Part shown: positions 48,970-56,868 of the stretch, piece after piece
Layout of the letters: every line of letters begins with the position of its first letter
Position numbering within the stretch: position 1 is the first letter of the stretch
Assembly: GCF_006494775.1 (NCBI RefSeq)
Contig: NZ_CP041146.1
Location: 6,008,501-6,072,500 of the forward strand
DNA from: Nocardioides humi
GTDB taxonomy: Bacteria; Actinomycetota; Actinomycetes; Propionibacteriales; Nocardioidaceae
Length of the DNA stretch: 64,000 nt
Direction of reading: 5' to 3'
The notes under the pieces: generated by a model
The model's input: the letters and a program-made list of their open reading frames with translations, nothing else
Databases searched by the model: none
What the model was told of the DNA's origin: nothing
Position numbers and translations under genes: made by a program

Positions 48970-50343
48970 TCAGACCTGGTCGAGGAACCTGTCCATCACC
49001 CGCGCCCCGAACTCCAGCGCGTCGACCGGGACCCGCTCGTCGACGCCGTGGAAGAGCGCGGTGAAGTCGAGGTCGTCGGGCAGCCGCAGCGGCGCGAAGC
49101 CGTAGGAGCGCATGCCGAGCTTGGTGAAGTGCTTGGCGTCGGTGCCGCCGCTCATCAGGTACGGCGCGACCAGCGCGCCGGGGTCCACCGCCAGCAGGCT
49201 TCGGGTCATCGCGTCGACCAGCGCGCCGTCGTACGGCGTCTCCCAGGGCGGCTGGTTGGAGACGAAGTCGATGTCGATGCCCTCGCCGGTCAGCTCCGCC
49301 AGGGTCGCGAAGAACTCGTCCTCGAATCCCGGCAGGAACCGGCCGTCGACGTGGGCGGTCGCGTCGGTGGGGATGACGTTGACCTTGTAGCCGGCCTCCA
49401 GCATGGTCGGGTTGGTCGAGTTGCGCAGCACGGCGCCGAGCATCCGCGCGGCGCCGCCGAACTCCTCCACCAGCGCGGGGGCGTTCTCCGGGGTCGCCTC
49501 GACGCCGGCCAGCTCGCCGACGGTCGCGAGCAGGGTCCGCATGGTGGGCGTGAGCCGGACCGGCCAGTCGTGGGCGCCGATCCTCGCGACCGCGGCCGCG
49601 AGGCGGGTCACCGCGTTGTCGTCGTTGAGCATCGAGCCGTGACCAGCGCGGCCGCGGGCGCTCAGGCGCATCCAGGCCATGCCCTTCTCGGCCGCCTCGA
49701 TGAGGTACAAGCGGCGCCCGCGGATCGTCGTACTGAAGCCGCCGACCTCGCCGACCGCCTCGGTGCAGCCGTCGAACCACTCCGCATGGTCCTCGACGAG
49801 CAGCTGGGCGCCCTCGTGGCCGCCGGCCTCCTCGTCGGCGGTGAAGCAGAGCACGACCTCCCGCTCGGGGACCCGGCCGGCACGCTGACGCGCGCGGACG
49901 ACCGAGAGCAGCATCGCGTCGAAGTCCTTCATGTCGACCGCGCCCCGGCCCCAGACGTAGCCGTCCTGGACCTCGCCGCTGAACGGGTGCACCTGCCAGT
50001 CCTCCGCCGCAGCCGGTACGACGTCCAGGTGGCCGTGCAGCAGCAGCGCGCCGCGCTCCGTCGTCGCCGGCGTGCCGCTGCCGCCCCAGCGGGCCAGCAC
50101 GTTCGCCCGACCCGGCCGGGTCTCGACCACCTCGGCGGCGATCCCGACCTCGTCGAGCAGTCCCGCGACGTGCTCGGCCGCCTTCCGCTCCCCCGGGCCC
50201 TCGCCGCCGCCGTAGTTGGAGGTGTCGATCCGGATCAGCTCGCGGCACAGCTCGACCACCTCGCCGGCGACGTCGACCGCGGCGCCGCGCGTGGTCTCGG
50301 CACCGGTCTCAGAGCTGGTCTCGGGGGTGCTGGAATCGGGCAT
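48970..50343 (-). CDS. M20-family metallopeptidase/deacylase
   Basis: A 457-residue M20/M25/M40 zinc hydrolase. Zinc and catalytic motifs: LLLHGHLDVVPA, GRGAVDMKDFDAM, CFTADEEAGGHEGA with the general-base Glu, and SGGTDAKHF near the end. An insertion domain for dimerisation lies between. It likely acts as a dipeptidase or amidohydrolase in the cytosol. The M. tuberculosis relative (Rv2141c) lies in the same neighbourhood. Confidence 0.9.
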   Translation of the reverse strand: MPDSSTPETSSETGAETTRGAAVDVAGEVVELCRELIRIDTSNYGGGEGPGERKAAEHVAGLLDEVGIAAEVVETRPGRANVLARWGGSGTPATTERGALLLHGHLDVVPAAAEDWQVHPFSGEVQDGYVWGRGAVDMKDFDAMLLSVVRARQRAGRVPEREVVLCFTADEEAGGHEGAQLLVEDHAEWFDGCTEAVGEVGGFSTTIRGRRLYLIEAAEKGMAWMRLSARGRAGHGSMLNDDNAVTRLAAAVARIGAHDWPVRLTPTMRTLLATVGELAGVEATPENAPALVEEFGGAARMLGAVLRNSTNPTMLEAGYKVNVIPTDATAHVDGRFLPGFEDEFFATLAELTGEGIDIDFVSNQPPWETPYDGALVDAMTRSLLAVDPGALVAPYLMSGGTDAKHFTKLGMRSYGFAPLRLPDDLDFTALFHGVDERVPVDALEFGARVMDRFLDQV

Positions 50344-50384
50344 GTCGCCATCGTCGCACGCCGCTCGGGACTAGCGTTCTCACC

Positions 50385-51008
50385 GTGGCCCCTCCCGACT
50401 GGAAGAACTACGACCCCGACCCGTCCCCGGCCGACGAGCCCAGGGAGACGATCCAGCGGTACACCCCGCCCAGCGCCCGGGCCGGCCGGGGACGAGGCGT
50501 GGTCCTCCTGGCCGTGGCGGGCGCGGTCGCCGTCGTCGGGGTGGGCGTGGCGGTCGCCGCGCGCAGCCTGGCCGGCCCGGACGACCCGCAGACGGCGGAG
50601 GGCTTCGCCGCCCTGCTCGAGGACCTGGCGGACGAGACCGGCGGCACGACCGTGCTCAGCGCCGTGATCTACCCCGGCTACGCCATCGTGGACGTCGCGG
50701 TCGCCGAGGGCGACGAGCGGGTGATCAGCTATCGCTGGGACGGCGGTCTCGACGAGTGGAACAAGACGACCAACGACGACCCGTCCTTTGACCTGGCCGG
50801 TGCCGACAGCAGCCAGTTCGAGCGCATGTGCGAGGAGGTCCTCGCGACGGTCGACGACCCCGGGAAGTGCTACCTCAGCATCCGGCGCCCCGACGATGAC
50901 GACGAGACGCCGGGCTGGATCTCGGCGTACACGAGCAACGAGTTCGGCCAGAGCAGCTACATCGAGTACGACCTCGACGGGGCCGAGGTCGAGCGCCACA
51001 CCCCCTGA
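50385..51008 (+). CDS. Membrane-anchored hypothetical protein
   Basis: A 207-residue protein with a short cytosolic N-terminus, one transmembrane helix (GVVLLAVAGAVAVVGVGVAVAA, residues about 38-60) and an acidic extracytoplasmic domain with two Cys (RMCEEVL, GKCYLSI) that could form a disulfide. No family is recognised. The GTG start follows TAGCGT by seven bases. Confidence 0.7.
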   Translation: MAPPDWKNYDPDPSPADEPRETIQRYTPPSARAGRGRGVVLLAVAGAVAVVGVGVAVAARSLAGPDDPQTAEGFAALLEDLADETGGTTVLSAVIYPGYAIVDVAVAEGDERVISYRWDGGLDEWNKTTNDDPSFDLAGADSSQFERMCEEVLATVDDPGKCYLSIRRPDDDDETPGWISAYTSNEFGQSSYIEYDLDGAEVERHTP

Positions 51009-51022
51009 GCCCCGCCGCGGGC

Positions 51023-51553
51023 TCAGGGTGCGTCGAGCGCGCGGAGGTAGCGGCCCGTCATCGCCGCCTGCACCCACCGGGTGAGCGGCCCGCCCGCCCG
51101 CGCCAGGAGCGACGCCGGCCGGGAGAACGCCGCCACCGTGAAGGTCAGCGCGCCGTCCGAACCGCGCTCGATCACGAAGAGCTCCTCCCCGGCCTCGGGA
51201 TGCCCCGGCAGCGTCCCGTAGGCGAAGCCCCTCCGATCGGGCTCGTCCACCACCCGCACCACCCGGCACGGGATCCGGATCCCCAGCGGACCGACCCCCA
51301 GGCGCATCTCCACCACCACGCCGACCTCGGCCCGCGGCGCCGACGCCGCGACCGCGAGCCCCGCCCGCGCATGCACCTCCCACCCGAGCAGCTCGGCCGC
51401 CGCACCCTCCAAGTCGCGCCGGCCCAGCCGCCGGGACCGGCTGAAGGCGTCGTACCCGGGGCGGGGGTGCGGCGTGCCGCCCGCCGGCCGGTAGGTCAGC
51501 TCGGCGGCGCCGAGCCTCGCCGCGCGTGCCGGGTCGAGCGTGGTGATCCGCAC
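51023..51553 (-). CDS. DUF1990-family protein
   Basis: A 176-residue protein of the DUF1990 (START/SRPBCC-like) family: ELTYRPAGGTPHPRPGYDAFSRSRRLG at the start, VVRVVDEPDRRGFAYGTLPGHPEAGEE in the middle. A ligand-binding fold is likely; function unknown. Confidence 0.8.
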   Translation of the reverse strand: MRITTLDPARAARLGAAELTYRPAGGTPHPRPGYDAFSRSRRLGRRDLEGAAAELLGWEVHARAGLAVAASAPRAEVGVVVEMRLGVGPLGIRIPCRVVRVVDEPDRRGFAYGTLPGHPEAGEELFVIERGSDGALTFTVAAFSRPASLLARAGGPLTRWVQAAMTGRYLRALDAP

Positions 51554-51647
51554 CGTCCGACGGTATCCGGCGCTACCCCTTCGTCGTGCCCGGCACCGAA
51601 TGAGAACAGGCCCCGCGCTCCTGACCTGCAGGAACTCGGGGCCGTGC

Positions 51648-51736
51648 TGGTGTCCGAGGGGGGACTTGAACCCCCACGCCCTAATACGGGCACTAGCACC
51701 TCAAGCTAGCGCGTCTGCCAATTCCGCCACCCGGAC
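51648..51736 (-). tRNA. tRNA-Leu (anticodon GAG), CCA encoded
   Basis: On the minus strand GTCCGGG at the 5' end pairs with CTCGGAC, followed by discriminator A and an encoded CCA (51648-51650). The anticodon stem CTAGC/GCTAG encloses the loop TTGAGGT, giving anticodon GAG (codon CUC). A long variable arm (class II) and the T-loop GGTTCAAGTCC are present. 86 nt plus CCA. Confidence 0.96.
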
Positions 51737-51855
51737 GAGTGCGGAGAAACCGTAGCAAAGGCTGCGCGTAGACACCGCATCGGCGCCCCGTTTTCGCGGG
51801 CGCCATGACCTCCCGGGTCATGGCCGACGGTCCCGTGCCGCAGGAGCATGGCGCC

Positions 51856-52227
51856 ATGAGCACAGACAGCCTCGAGGTACTGGCATGGGGACGGATCGGG
51901 CTGGGGGCGGCGTCGCTGGTGTCGCCGGCGGCGACCAGCCGGGCGTTCGGGGTCGCGCACTCGCCGGAGGTCGGCTACCTCACCCGGATCTACGGCGGCC
52001 GAGCCCTCGCCCTCGGTACGGCGTACCTCCTGGCCGGTCCCGCGGAGCGCGACCGGCTCCAGCTGCTCTCGCTGGGCGTCGACGTCTCCGACACGGTGAC
52101 CGGGCTGGGCCATCTCGTACGGCGCGACAGCAGCCTGCGGGGCATGGTGATGGTCACGGTGCTGACCGGGAGCTATGCGGCGGTCGGCGCGGTGCGGGCG
52201 CTCCGGCGACACGCCCGGCAGCCTTGA
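51856..52227 (+). CDS. Small membrane protein, DUF4267-like
   Basis: A 123-residue hydrophobic protein with about four short helices: LAWGRIGLGAASLVSP, YLTRIYGGRALALGTAYLLAG, VDVSDTVTGLGHL and VMVTVLTGSYAAVGAV. This arrangement resembles DUF4267-type membrane proteins. The ATG at 51856 has AGGAG nine bases upstream; earlier in-frame starts lack one. Function unknown. Confidence 0.65.
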   Translation: MSTDSLEVLAWGRIGLGAASLVSPAATSRAFGVAHSPEVGYLTRIYGGRALALGTAYLLAGPAERDRLQLLSLGVDVSDTVTGLGHLVRRDSSLRGMVMVTVLTGSYAAVGAVRALRRHARQP

Positions 52228-52289
52228 ACGAGGTCGGCCCACCTGCAACGGTGGGAAAGGTCTCTGACCTCGAACCGAGAAGGCAAGCC

Positions 52290-52565
52290 ATGCTCACCCT
52301 CACCGAGAACGCCTGCACGATCGTCAAGCAGATGACCGACGCGCCCGACGTACCCGACTCTGCGGGACTGCGCATCACCCAGGCCGAGGCCGGCTTCGCC
52401 GTGTCCGCGGCCGAACAGGCCGAACCCGGCGACCAGGTCGTCGAGCAGGACGGCGCCACGGTCTACCTCGACCAGGACTCCGCCCAGAAGCTCGACGCGA
52501 TGGTCCTCGACGCGGGCGTCGACGACACCGGCACGCTCCAGTTCGGCCTGGTCGCCCAGGCCTAG
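52290..52565 (+). CDS. HesB/IscA-like protein lacking the cluster cysteines
   Basis: A 91-residue A-type carrier-like protein: LTLTENACTIVKQM, GLRITQAE, DQVVEQDGATVYLDQDSAQKLDAMVLD, and FGLVAQA at the end. The fold pattern is that of HesB/IscA, but the three cysteines that bind iron-sulfur clusters are absent; the only Cys is at residue 9. Such cysteine-less forms are known in actinobacteria. It probably does not carry a cluster. GAAGG precedes the ATG. Confidence 0.72.
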   Translation: MLTLTENACTIVKQMTDAPDVPDSAGLRITQAEAGFAVSAAEQAEPGDQVVEQDGATVYLDQDSAQKLDAMVLDAGVDDTGTLQFGLVAQA

Positions 52566-52601
52566 GACGCCCGACGGGGTCCACTCTGGGATCGTGGGCG
52601 C

Positions 52602-53195
52602 ATGCAGGAGCTGCGTGTCGCCTTCGTTCCCGGAGTGACCCCCGACAAGTGGGCCCGGGTCTGGCGCGAGCGCAACCCCCGGATCCGGCTCCGCCTCCTC
52701 CCCGTCGAGGAGGAGCGGCAGCGCGCCGTCCTCGACGACGGCACCGCCGACATGGCGCTGGCCCGGCTGCCGGTCGACCTCGAGTCGCCGGCGCCGCTGC
52801 ACTGCGTCCGCCTGTACGACGAGGTGCCGGTCGTCGTGGCGAGCCGGGACCACTTCGTGGCGGCCGCCGACCCGGACAGCCCGATCCCGCTCGCGGACCT
52901 CGCCGACGAGCAGCTGGTGCTGCCGCATCCGTCCGGGTGGACGCCGGCGACCGAGCAGCTCCCCTTCCCCGGGATGACGGTCAAGGACGCGATCGAGGTC
53001 GCCGCCGCCGGGACCGGGATCGTGATCGTCCCGATGTCGCTGGCCCGGCTGCACCGCCGCAAGGACGTCGTGCACCGTCCGGTCGAGATGGAGCCGACGA
53101 CCGTCGCGCTGGTCTGGCTGCGCGAGGCCGACGGCCCGGTCCACCAGGACTTCGTGGGCGTGGTCCGCGGCCGCCGGGCGAGCAGCAGCCGCTGA
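52602..53195 (+). CDS. LysR-type substrate-binding domain protein without DNA-binding domain
   Basis: A 197-residue protein equal to the effector half of a LysR regulator: LRVAFVPGVTPDKWARVW, DDGTADMALARLP, YDEVPVVVASRDHF, and EVAAAGTGIVIVPMSLARLH. The N-terminal winged helix is missing and there is no room for it upstream. It may sense a ligand and act through a partner. Such stand-alone domains recur in actinobacteria. Confidence 0.82.
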   Translation: MQELRVAFVPGVTPDKWARVWRERNPRIRLRLLPVEEERQRAVLDDGTADMALARLPVDLESPAPLHCVRLYDEVPVVVASRDHFVAAADPDSPIPLADLADEQLVLPHPSGWTPATEQLPFPGMTVKDAIEVAAAGTGIVIVPMSLARLHRRKDVVHRPVEMEPTTVALVWLREADGPVHQDFVGVVRGRRASSSR

Positions 53196-53205
53196 GCGCC
53201 CGCGG

Positions 53206-53763
53206 TCAGCCGAGGTGGGTGGCCGCCCACTCCCCCAGGATCCGGGCGCTGCGGTCGACCAGAGCCACCCACTCCAGGGCACCCTCGTCGGCGTTGTCGG
53301 AGACGTGCTTGACCAGCCGGACGGGTACGCCGAGCTCCTGCGCGACGTATGCGACGGCGTAGCCCTCCATGTCGACCAGCTGCGCCCGCCGGGCCAGCCG
53401 GGATCGCACGGCCGGGTCCGTGACGAACACGTCGCCGGTCGCCAGCACGGTCTCCGCCGGACCGACGACGAGCCGCTCGCGCGGGTCGTACCCGAGGGCG
53501 CGGATCGCGTCGGCGTTGATGTCGTGGTTGAGCACGGTGCCGATCTCGTACAGCCCCTGCTCGGCGTCCAGCCCGTCGTGCAGACCCCCGGCGGTGCCGA
53601 GGTTGACCACCTCGAGATCGGCGAGATCGCCGCGGCCGGCGAGGTGACGGGCCAGCGCGGTCGCGGCGGCGGTCTTGCCGATGCCGGTCACCAGCACCTC
53701 GAGCCCGGCGGGCACGTGGGCGGCCTCGGCGCGGGTGGCGGCGACGATGAGGGGGCGGGGCAC
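53206..53763 (-). CDS. Nucleoside phosphorylase-family protein (MTA/SAH nucleosidase-like)
   Basis: A 185-residue PNP/UDP-family enzyme: PLIVAATRAEAAHV, VLVTGIGKTAAATALARHL, VVNLGTAGGL, QLVDMEGYAVAYVAQELGVP with the ribose-binding Met-Glu, and VKHVSDNADE with the base-binding Asp. It most resembles small MTA/SAH or futalosine nucleosidases. I chose the GTG at 53763, seven bases after TAGGGT; a GTG three codons upstream overlaps that box. Confidence 0.78.
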   Translation of the reverse strand: MPRPLIVAATRAEAAHVPAGLEVLVTGIGKTAAATALARHLAGRGDLADLEVVNLGTAGGLHDGLDAEQGLYEIGTVLNHDINADAIRALGYDPRERLVVGPAETVLATGDVFVTDPAVRSRLARRAQLVDMEGYAVAYVAQELGVPVRLVKHVSDNADEGALEWVALVDRSARILGEWAATHLG

Positions 53764-53804
53764 GGCCGTCACCCTAGTCCGCGGCGACCGGGCAGGATGG
53801 ACCC

Positions 53805-54818
53805 GTGGTCACCGTCGTCGCCCGCGCCCCCGGCCGGGTCAACCTGATCGGCGAGCACACCGACTACAACGGCGGCCTCTGCCTGCCGTTCGCGATCCGG
53901 CTGGCCACCACCGCCCGGGTGACCGTCCGTCCGGACGACGCGCTCCGCATCGCCAGCCGGGAGGCGGACGACCGCGACCCCCACTGGCGCGAGTACGTCG
54001 TGGGCGTGGTCGAGGAGCTCCGCCGGCTCGGCTGGGAGGTGCCCGGCCTCGACATCGAGCTCACCTCGACGGTCCCGCTCGGGGGCGGCCTGTCCAGCTC
54101 GGCCGCCCTGGAGTGCGCGGTGGCGACGGCGATCGCCGGCCTGCTCGGCGTACCCCTCGACGACGCCGCGCGCCGCACCCTCGCCGCGGCCTGCCGCCGC
54201 GCCGAGACCGACCACGTCGGCGCGCCGACCGGCGGGATGGACCAGCTCGCCAGCATGCTCGGTGCCGACGGCCACGCGCTGCTCCTCGACTTCGCCGACC
54301 CGGCGGCGCCCGCGACCACACCGGTCCCGCTCCCGGTGACCGAGGACGGACTGGCTCTGCTGGTCACCGACACCCGGGTGCGGCACGCGCTGGCCGCCGG
54401 CGACGGCGGCTATGCCCAGCGCCGGCGCGAGTGCGACGCAGGCGACCCGCGCCGCCTCCGGCATGTGCAGACCGAGAACGACCGGGTCCGCGCCGCGATC
54501 GCGGCCATCACGGCGCGCGATTGGCCGGGGCTGGGCGCGCTGATGACCGCCTCCCACGCCTCGCTGCGCGACGACTACGAGGTGTCGGTACCGCAGCTCG
54601 ACGTCGCGGCCGGGACCGCGATCGGCGCCGGCGCCCTCGGCTCCCGGATGACCGGCGGCGGGTTCGGCGGCTGCACGATCACCCTCCTCCGCGCCGAGCG
54701 GGTCGCCGCCGTACGGGCGGCCGTCGACGCCGCCTATCGCGACCGCGGGTGGACCGCGCCGGTCCACCACCTCGTCGAGCCGGGACCCGGCGCGCAGGTG
54801 CTCAGCGCTGCGGGATGA
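53805..54818 (+). CDS. galK: Galactokinase, shortened
   Basis: Galactokinase of the GHMP family (337 aa): GRVNLIGEHTDYNGG is the galactokinase signature, VPLGGGLSSSAALECAVA the ATP loop, and GSRMTGGGFGGCTITL the third motif. The family norm is about 380-390 residues; the segment between RRRECDAG and HVQTEND is about 35 residues shorter, and no frame change explains it. Activity may be kept or altered. The GTG start follows CAGGAT by six bases. No other Leloir-pathway gene is in the window; the 3' end overlaps the convergent gene by 17 bases. Confidence 0.85.
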   Translation: MVTVVARAPGRVNLIGEHTDYNGGLCLPFAIRLATTARVTVRPDDALRIASREADDRDPHWREYVVGVVEELRRLGWEVPGLDIELTSTVPLGGGLSSSAALECAVATAIAGLLGVPLDDAARRTLAAACRRAETDHVGAPTGGMDQLASMLGADGHALLLDFADPAAPATTPVPLPVTEDGLALLVTDTRVRHALAAGDGGYAQRRRECDAGDPRRLRHVQTENDRVRAAIAAITARDWPGLGALMTASHASLRDDYEVSVPQLDVAAGTAIGAGALGSRMTGGGFGGCTITLLRAERVAAVRAAVDAAYRDRGWTAPVHHLVEPGPGAQVLSAAG

Positions 54819-55338
54819 GGCAGAAGGACCCGTCGGAGAACCCGGCCGGTCGCACGCCGAGCGCCTGGTTGAGCCGGGCTCGCTGGTTCTCCCACGCCAC
54901 CTCGGCCGCCAGCTCCGCGAGCTGCGCACGGGTGAACCGCGCCTCCAGGCGGGACCGCAGCTCGTCCGGCACGACCGCGGGCGAGCCGCTGATCGCCGCC
55001 GCGAAGGCCACCACGAGCTGCTCGTCCGCGCTCAGCGCCTGGTTGCCGTCCGGCTCCAGCAGGGCGAGCAGCTTGTCCTCCGGGATGCCCTCGGTGCGGG
55101 CCATCTCGGCGCCGATGTCGAGGCAGAACTCGCAGTGGACGACCATCGCCGCCTTCGCGACCGCGAGGGTCTTCAGCTGCGCCGGCAGCCGCCCCATGAG
55201 CAGCATCGACGACTCGTAGGCGCCCTGGGCGACCAGCAGCTGCGGGCGGCGGACCAGCCAGCCGAGCAGGTCGCCACGGTGGCGCTTCGCCTTGCCCAGG
55301 ACGCGGAGATGGACCCAGATCCGCTTCAGGATGCCCAT
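54802..55338 (-). CDS. Carboxymuconolactone decarboxylase/AhpD-fold protein
   Basis: A 178-residue AhpD-like protein with the redox motif HCEFCLDIG (CxxC near residue 90) in the helical bundle (LKTLAVAKAAMVVHCEFCLDIGAEMART). It may act as a peroxidase-linked or decarboxylase-type enzyme. It overlaps the upstream membrane-protein gene by 13 bases and the convergent galK by 17. Confidence 0.8.
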   Translation of the reverse strand: MGILKRIWVHLRVLGKAKRHRGDLLGWLVRRPQLLVAQGAYESSMLLMGRLPAQLKTLAVAKAAMVVHCEFCLDIGAEMARTEGIPEDKLLALLEPDGNQALSADEQLVVAFAAAISGSPAVVPDELRSRLEARFTRAQLAELAAEVAWENQRARLNQALGVRPAGFSDGSFCLIPQR

Positions 55339-55757
55339 GCGACTGCCTTCCGGTGGGTGGTGAGGACGACGAGGGTGAGCCCGGCCGCCGCCTCGGCGCC
55401 GAGCAGGACGACATTGAGGACGTCGTTGAGCGCCGGCGGCAGCGGCGACGGGTGCGCCGCGTGGTAGACGAGATGCGGCACGGTGAACAGCAGGTACCCG
55501 ATCGCCGCCACCCGGATCTCCACGAGCCCGCCGAGCAGGCAGGCGCCGAGCAGCAGCAGGCCGGTCGCCAGGAACCCGGCGCCGGCGTCGGTGACCAGGT
55601 GGGCGTTGAAGGGCGGCTCCGCTGCGGCGAGCGCCGGCCCGATCCCGGGGAAGTCGTCGTACCAGCCACGCGGCGTCAGCACCGCCCACGCGCCGATCGC
55701 GGCCTGGGGGGCCGCGACGGCGACGCCGAAGGCCCGCACCGCGGGCAGGTTGCTCAT
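55326..55757 (-). CDS. Small integral membrane protein
   Basis: A 143-residue protein with four hydrophobic helices (VAVAAPQAAIGAWAVLTP, LVTDAGAGFLATGLLLLGAC, IGYLLFTVPHLVYHAA, VLNVVLLGAEAAAGLTLVVL). It lies in a row sigma factor - membrane protein - this gene - AhpD-like gene, all overlapping, hence probably one operon. Function not recognised. Confidence 0.7.
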   Translation of the reverse strand: MSNLPAVRAFGVAVAAPQAAIGAWAVLTPRGWYDDFPGIGPALAAAEPPFNAHLVTDAGAGFLATGLLLLGACLLGGLVEIRVAAIGYLLFTVPHLVYHAAHPSPLPPALNDVLNVVLLGAEAAAGLTLVVLTTHRKAVAWAS

Positions 55758-56317
55758 GCCCCCTCTTCGCGCGAGCGACCCGGGGTGTCACGTCGGTCCC
55801 GCCACCAGGCGGCGACCAGAAGCAGACCCAGCAGGCCCTGGGTCAGGTGCAGCGCGACGCCCGCGGCAAACACCCCGATCTCGCCGACGCCGTGCACGCC
55901 GAGGCTCACCGCGAGCGGCACGCAGGCCAGCACGGACACCCCCGACCACGAGCGGCGTACGGCGCCGGCGGCCGCGCAGACGGCGGCCGCGATCAGCGCG
56001 ATGGCGCCCTCCCGGTAGGCATGGCCGCTGAACGGCTCGCCGAGGTTGTCCGCGATCCAGTCGCCGGCGACCAGGTTGCCGACCCCCTGGAACAGGAAGG
56101 CGCCGCACAGCGCCAGCGCCACCGCGCCGAGGAGACGGCCCGGGCGGTCCCGGGCCACGGGCTCGGGCGCCCGAGCCGGGGCGACGACGGCGTCGATCCG
56201 CCCTCGCAGCCTCGCCGGCGGATCCGGCCGCGCGCTCGCCGCCAGCCAGAGCACGATGTCGACCTCGGCGTCGACCTCGGCGTCGACCTCGGCGCCGAGC
56301 GGCTCGTCCTCACTCAT
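55754..56317 (-). CDS. DUF4383-like membrane protein, possible sigma-factor partner
   Basis: A 187-residue protein: an acidic N-terminus with a tandem EVDAEVDAEVD run, a helical ASARPDPPARLRGRIDAVV segment, then four membrane helices of DUF4383 type. Its start overlaps the end of the ECF sigma gene by eight bases, the usual place for an anti-sigma factor, but it lacks the zinc HxxxCxxC motif. An anti-sigma role is therefore only inferred. Confidence 0.6.
   Translation of the reverse strand: MSEDEPLGAEVDAEVDAEVDIVLWLAASARPDPPARLRGRIDAVVAPARAPEPVARDRPGRLLGAVALALCGAFLFQGVGNLVAGDWIADNLGEPFSGHAYREGAIALIAAAVCAAAGAVRRSWSGVSVLACVPLAVSLGVHGVGEIGVFAAGVALHLTQGLLGLLLVAAWWRDRRDTPGRSREEGA
56258..56293. 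repeat. Three 12-bp tandem repeats inside the membrane-protein gene
   Basis: GTCGACCTCGGC occurs three times in a row without interruption. Each unit is four codons, so gain or loss of units keeps the frame and changes only the number of EVDA blocks at the N-terminus. Confidence 0.9.
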
Positions 56318-56819
56318 CGCCGATCACCTCCCGCAGCCGGCCGATCGCCCGGTGCACCAGCATCCGGGCCGCGCTGGGCGTCACACCCAGCACCGCGGCG
56401 ACCTCGGCCGAGGTCAGCTCGCCGCCGAAGCGCAGCGCCACCGCCTCGCGCTCCCGGGCGGTGAGGTGGCCCAGCCGGCGGCGTACCTCGTCGGCGCCGA
56501 TCCTCCGCAGCGCCTCCCCCTCCGGGTCGTCCTCCGCGACGCCGCCGGACAGGCCCGGCGACGCCGGGTCGGTCGGCAGCTCCCGGCCGTGGCGGCGCCA
56601 CCAGTCGGCGACCGTGTGCCGGGCGATGCCCATCAGCCACGCGCCGACGGCGCCCCGGGTGCCGTCGTACCGGTCCCAGGAGCGCATCGCGCGCTCGAAC
56701 ACCTGGCTCGTGACGTCCTCCGCATCCGCATCCGCGGGCACGCGCAGGCGCACGTAGCGCCACACGGGCGTCACGTGCTCGGCGTACACCTCGGCGAACC
56801 CGCCGGTCCCTGGTTGCAT
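56310..56819 (-). CDS. ECF-type RNA polymerase sigma factor
   Basis: A 169-residue sigma-70-family factor: region 2 (FAEVYAEHVTPVWRYVRLRV, DAEDVTSQVFERAM with the -10-binding face) and region 4 (LTAREREAVALRFGGELTSAEVAAVLGVTPSAARMLVHRAIGRLREV). The ATG at 56819 has GAAGG upstream, preferred to an in-frame GTG at 56855. It heads the small membrane-protein operon; no promoter consensus can be inferred from the sequence alone. Confidence 0.88.
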   Translation of the reverse strand: MQPGTGGFAEVYAEHVTPVWRYVRLRVPADADAEDVTSQVFERAMRSWDRYDGTRGAVGAWLMGIARHTVADWWRRHGRELPTDPASPGLSGGVAEDDPEGEALRRIGADEVRRRLGHLTAREREAVALRFGGELTSAEVAAVLGVTPSAARMLVHRAIGRLREVIGDE

Positions 56820-56868
56820 CCCGACCTTCTTCGCACGGGATCGCCGAGGTGTCACGCCCGGGTTCGGA

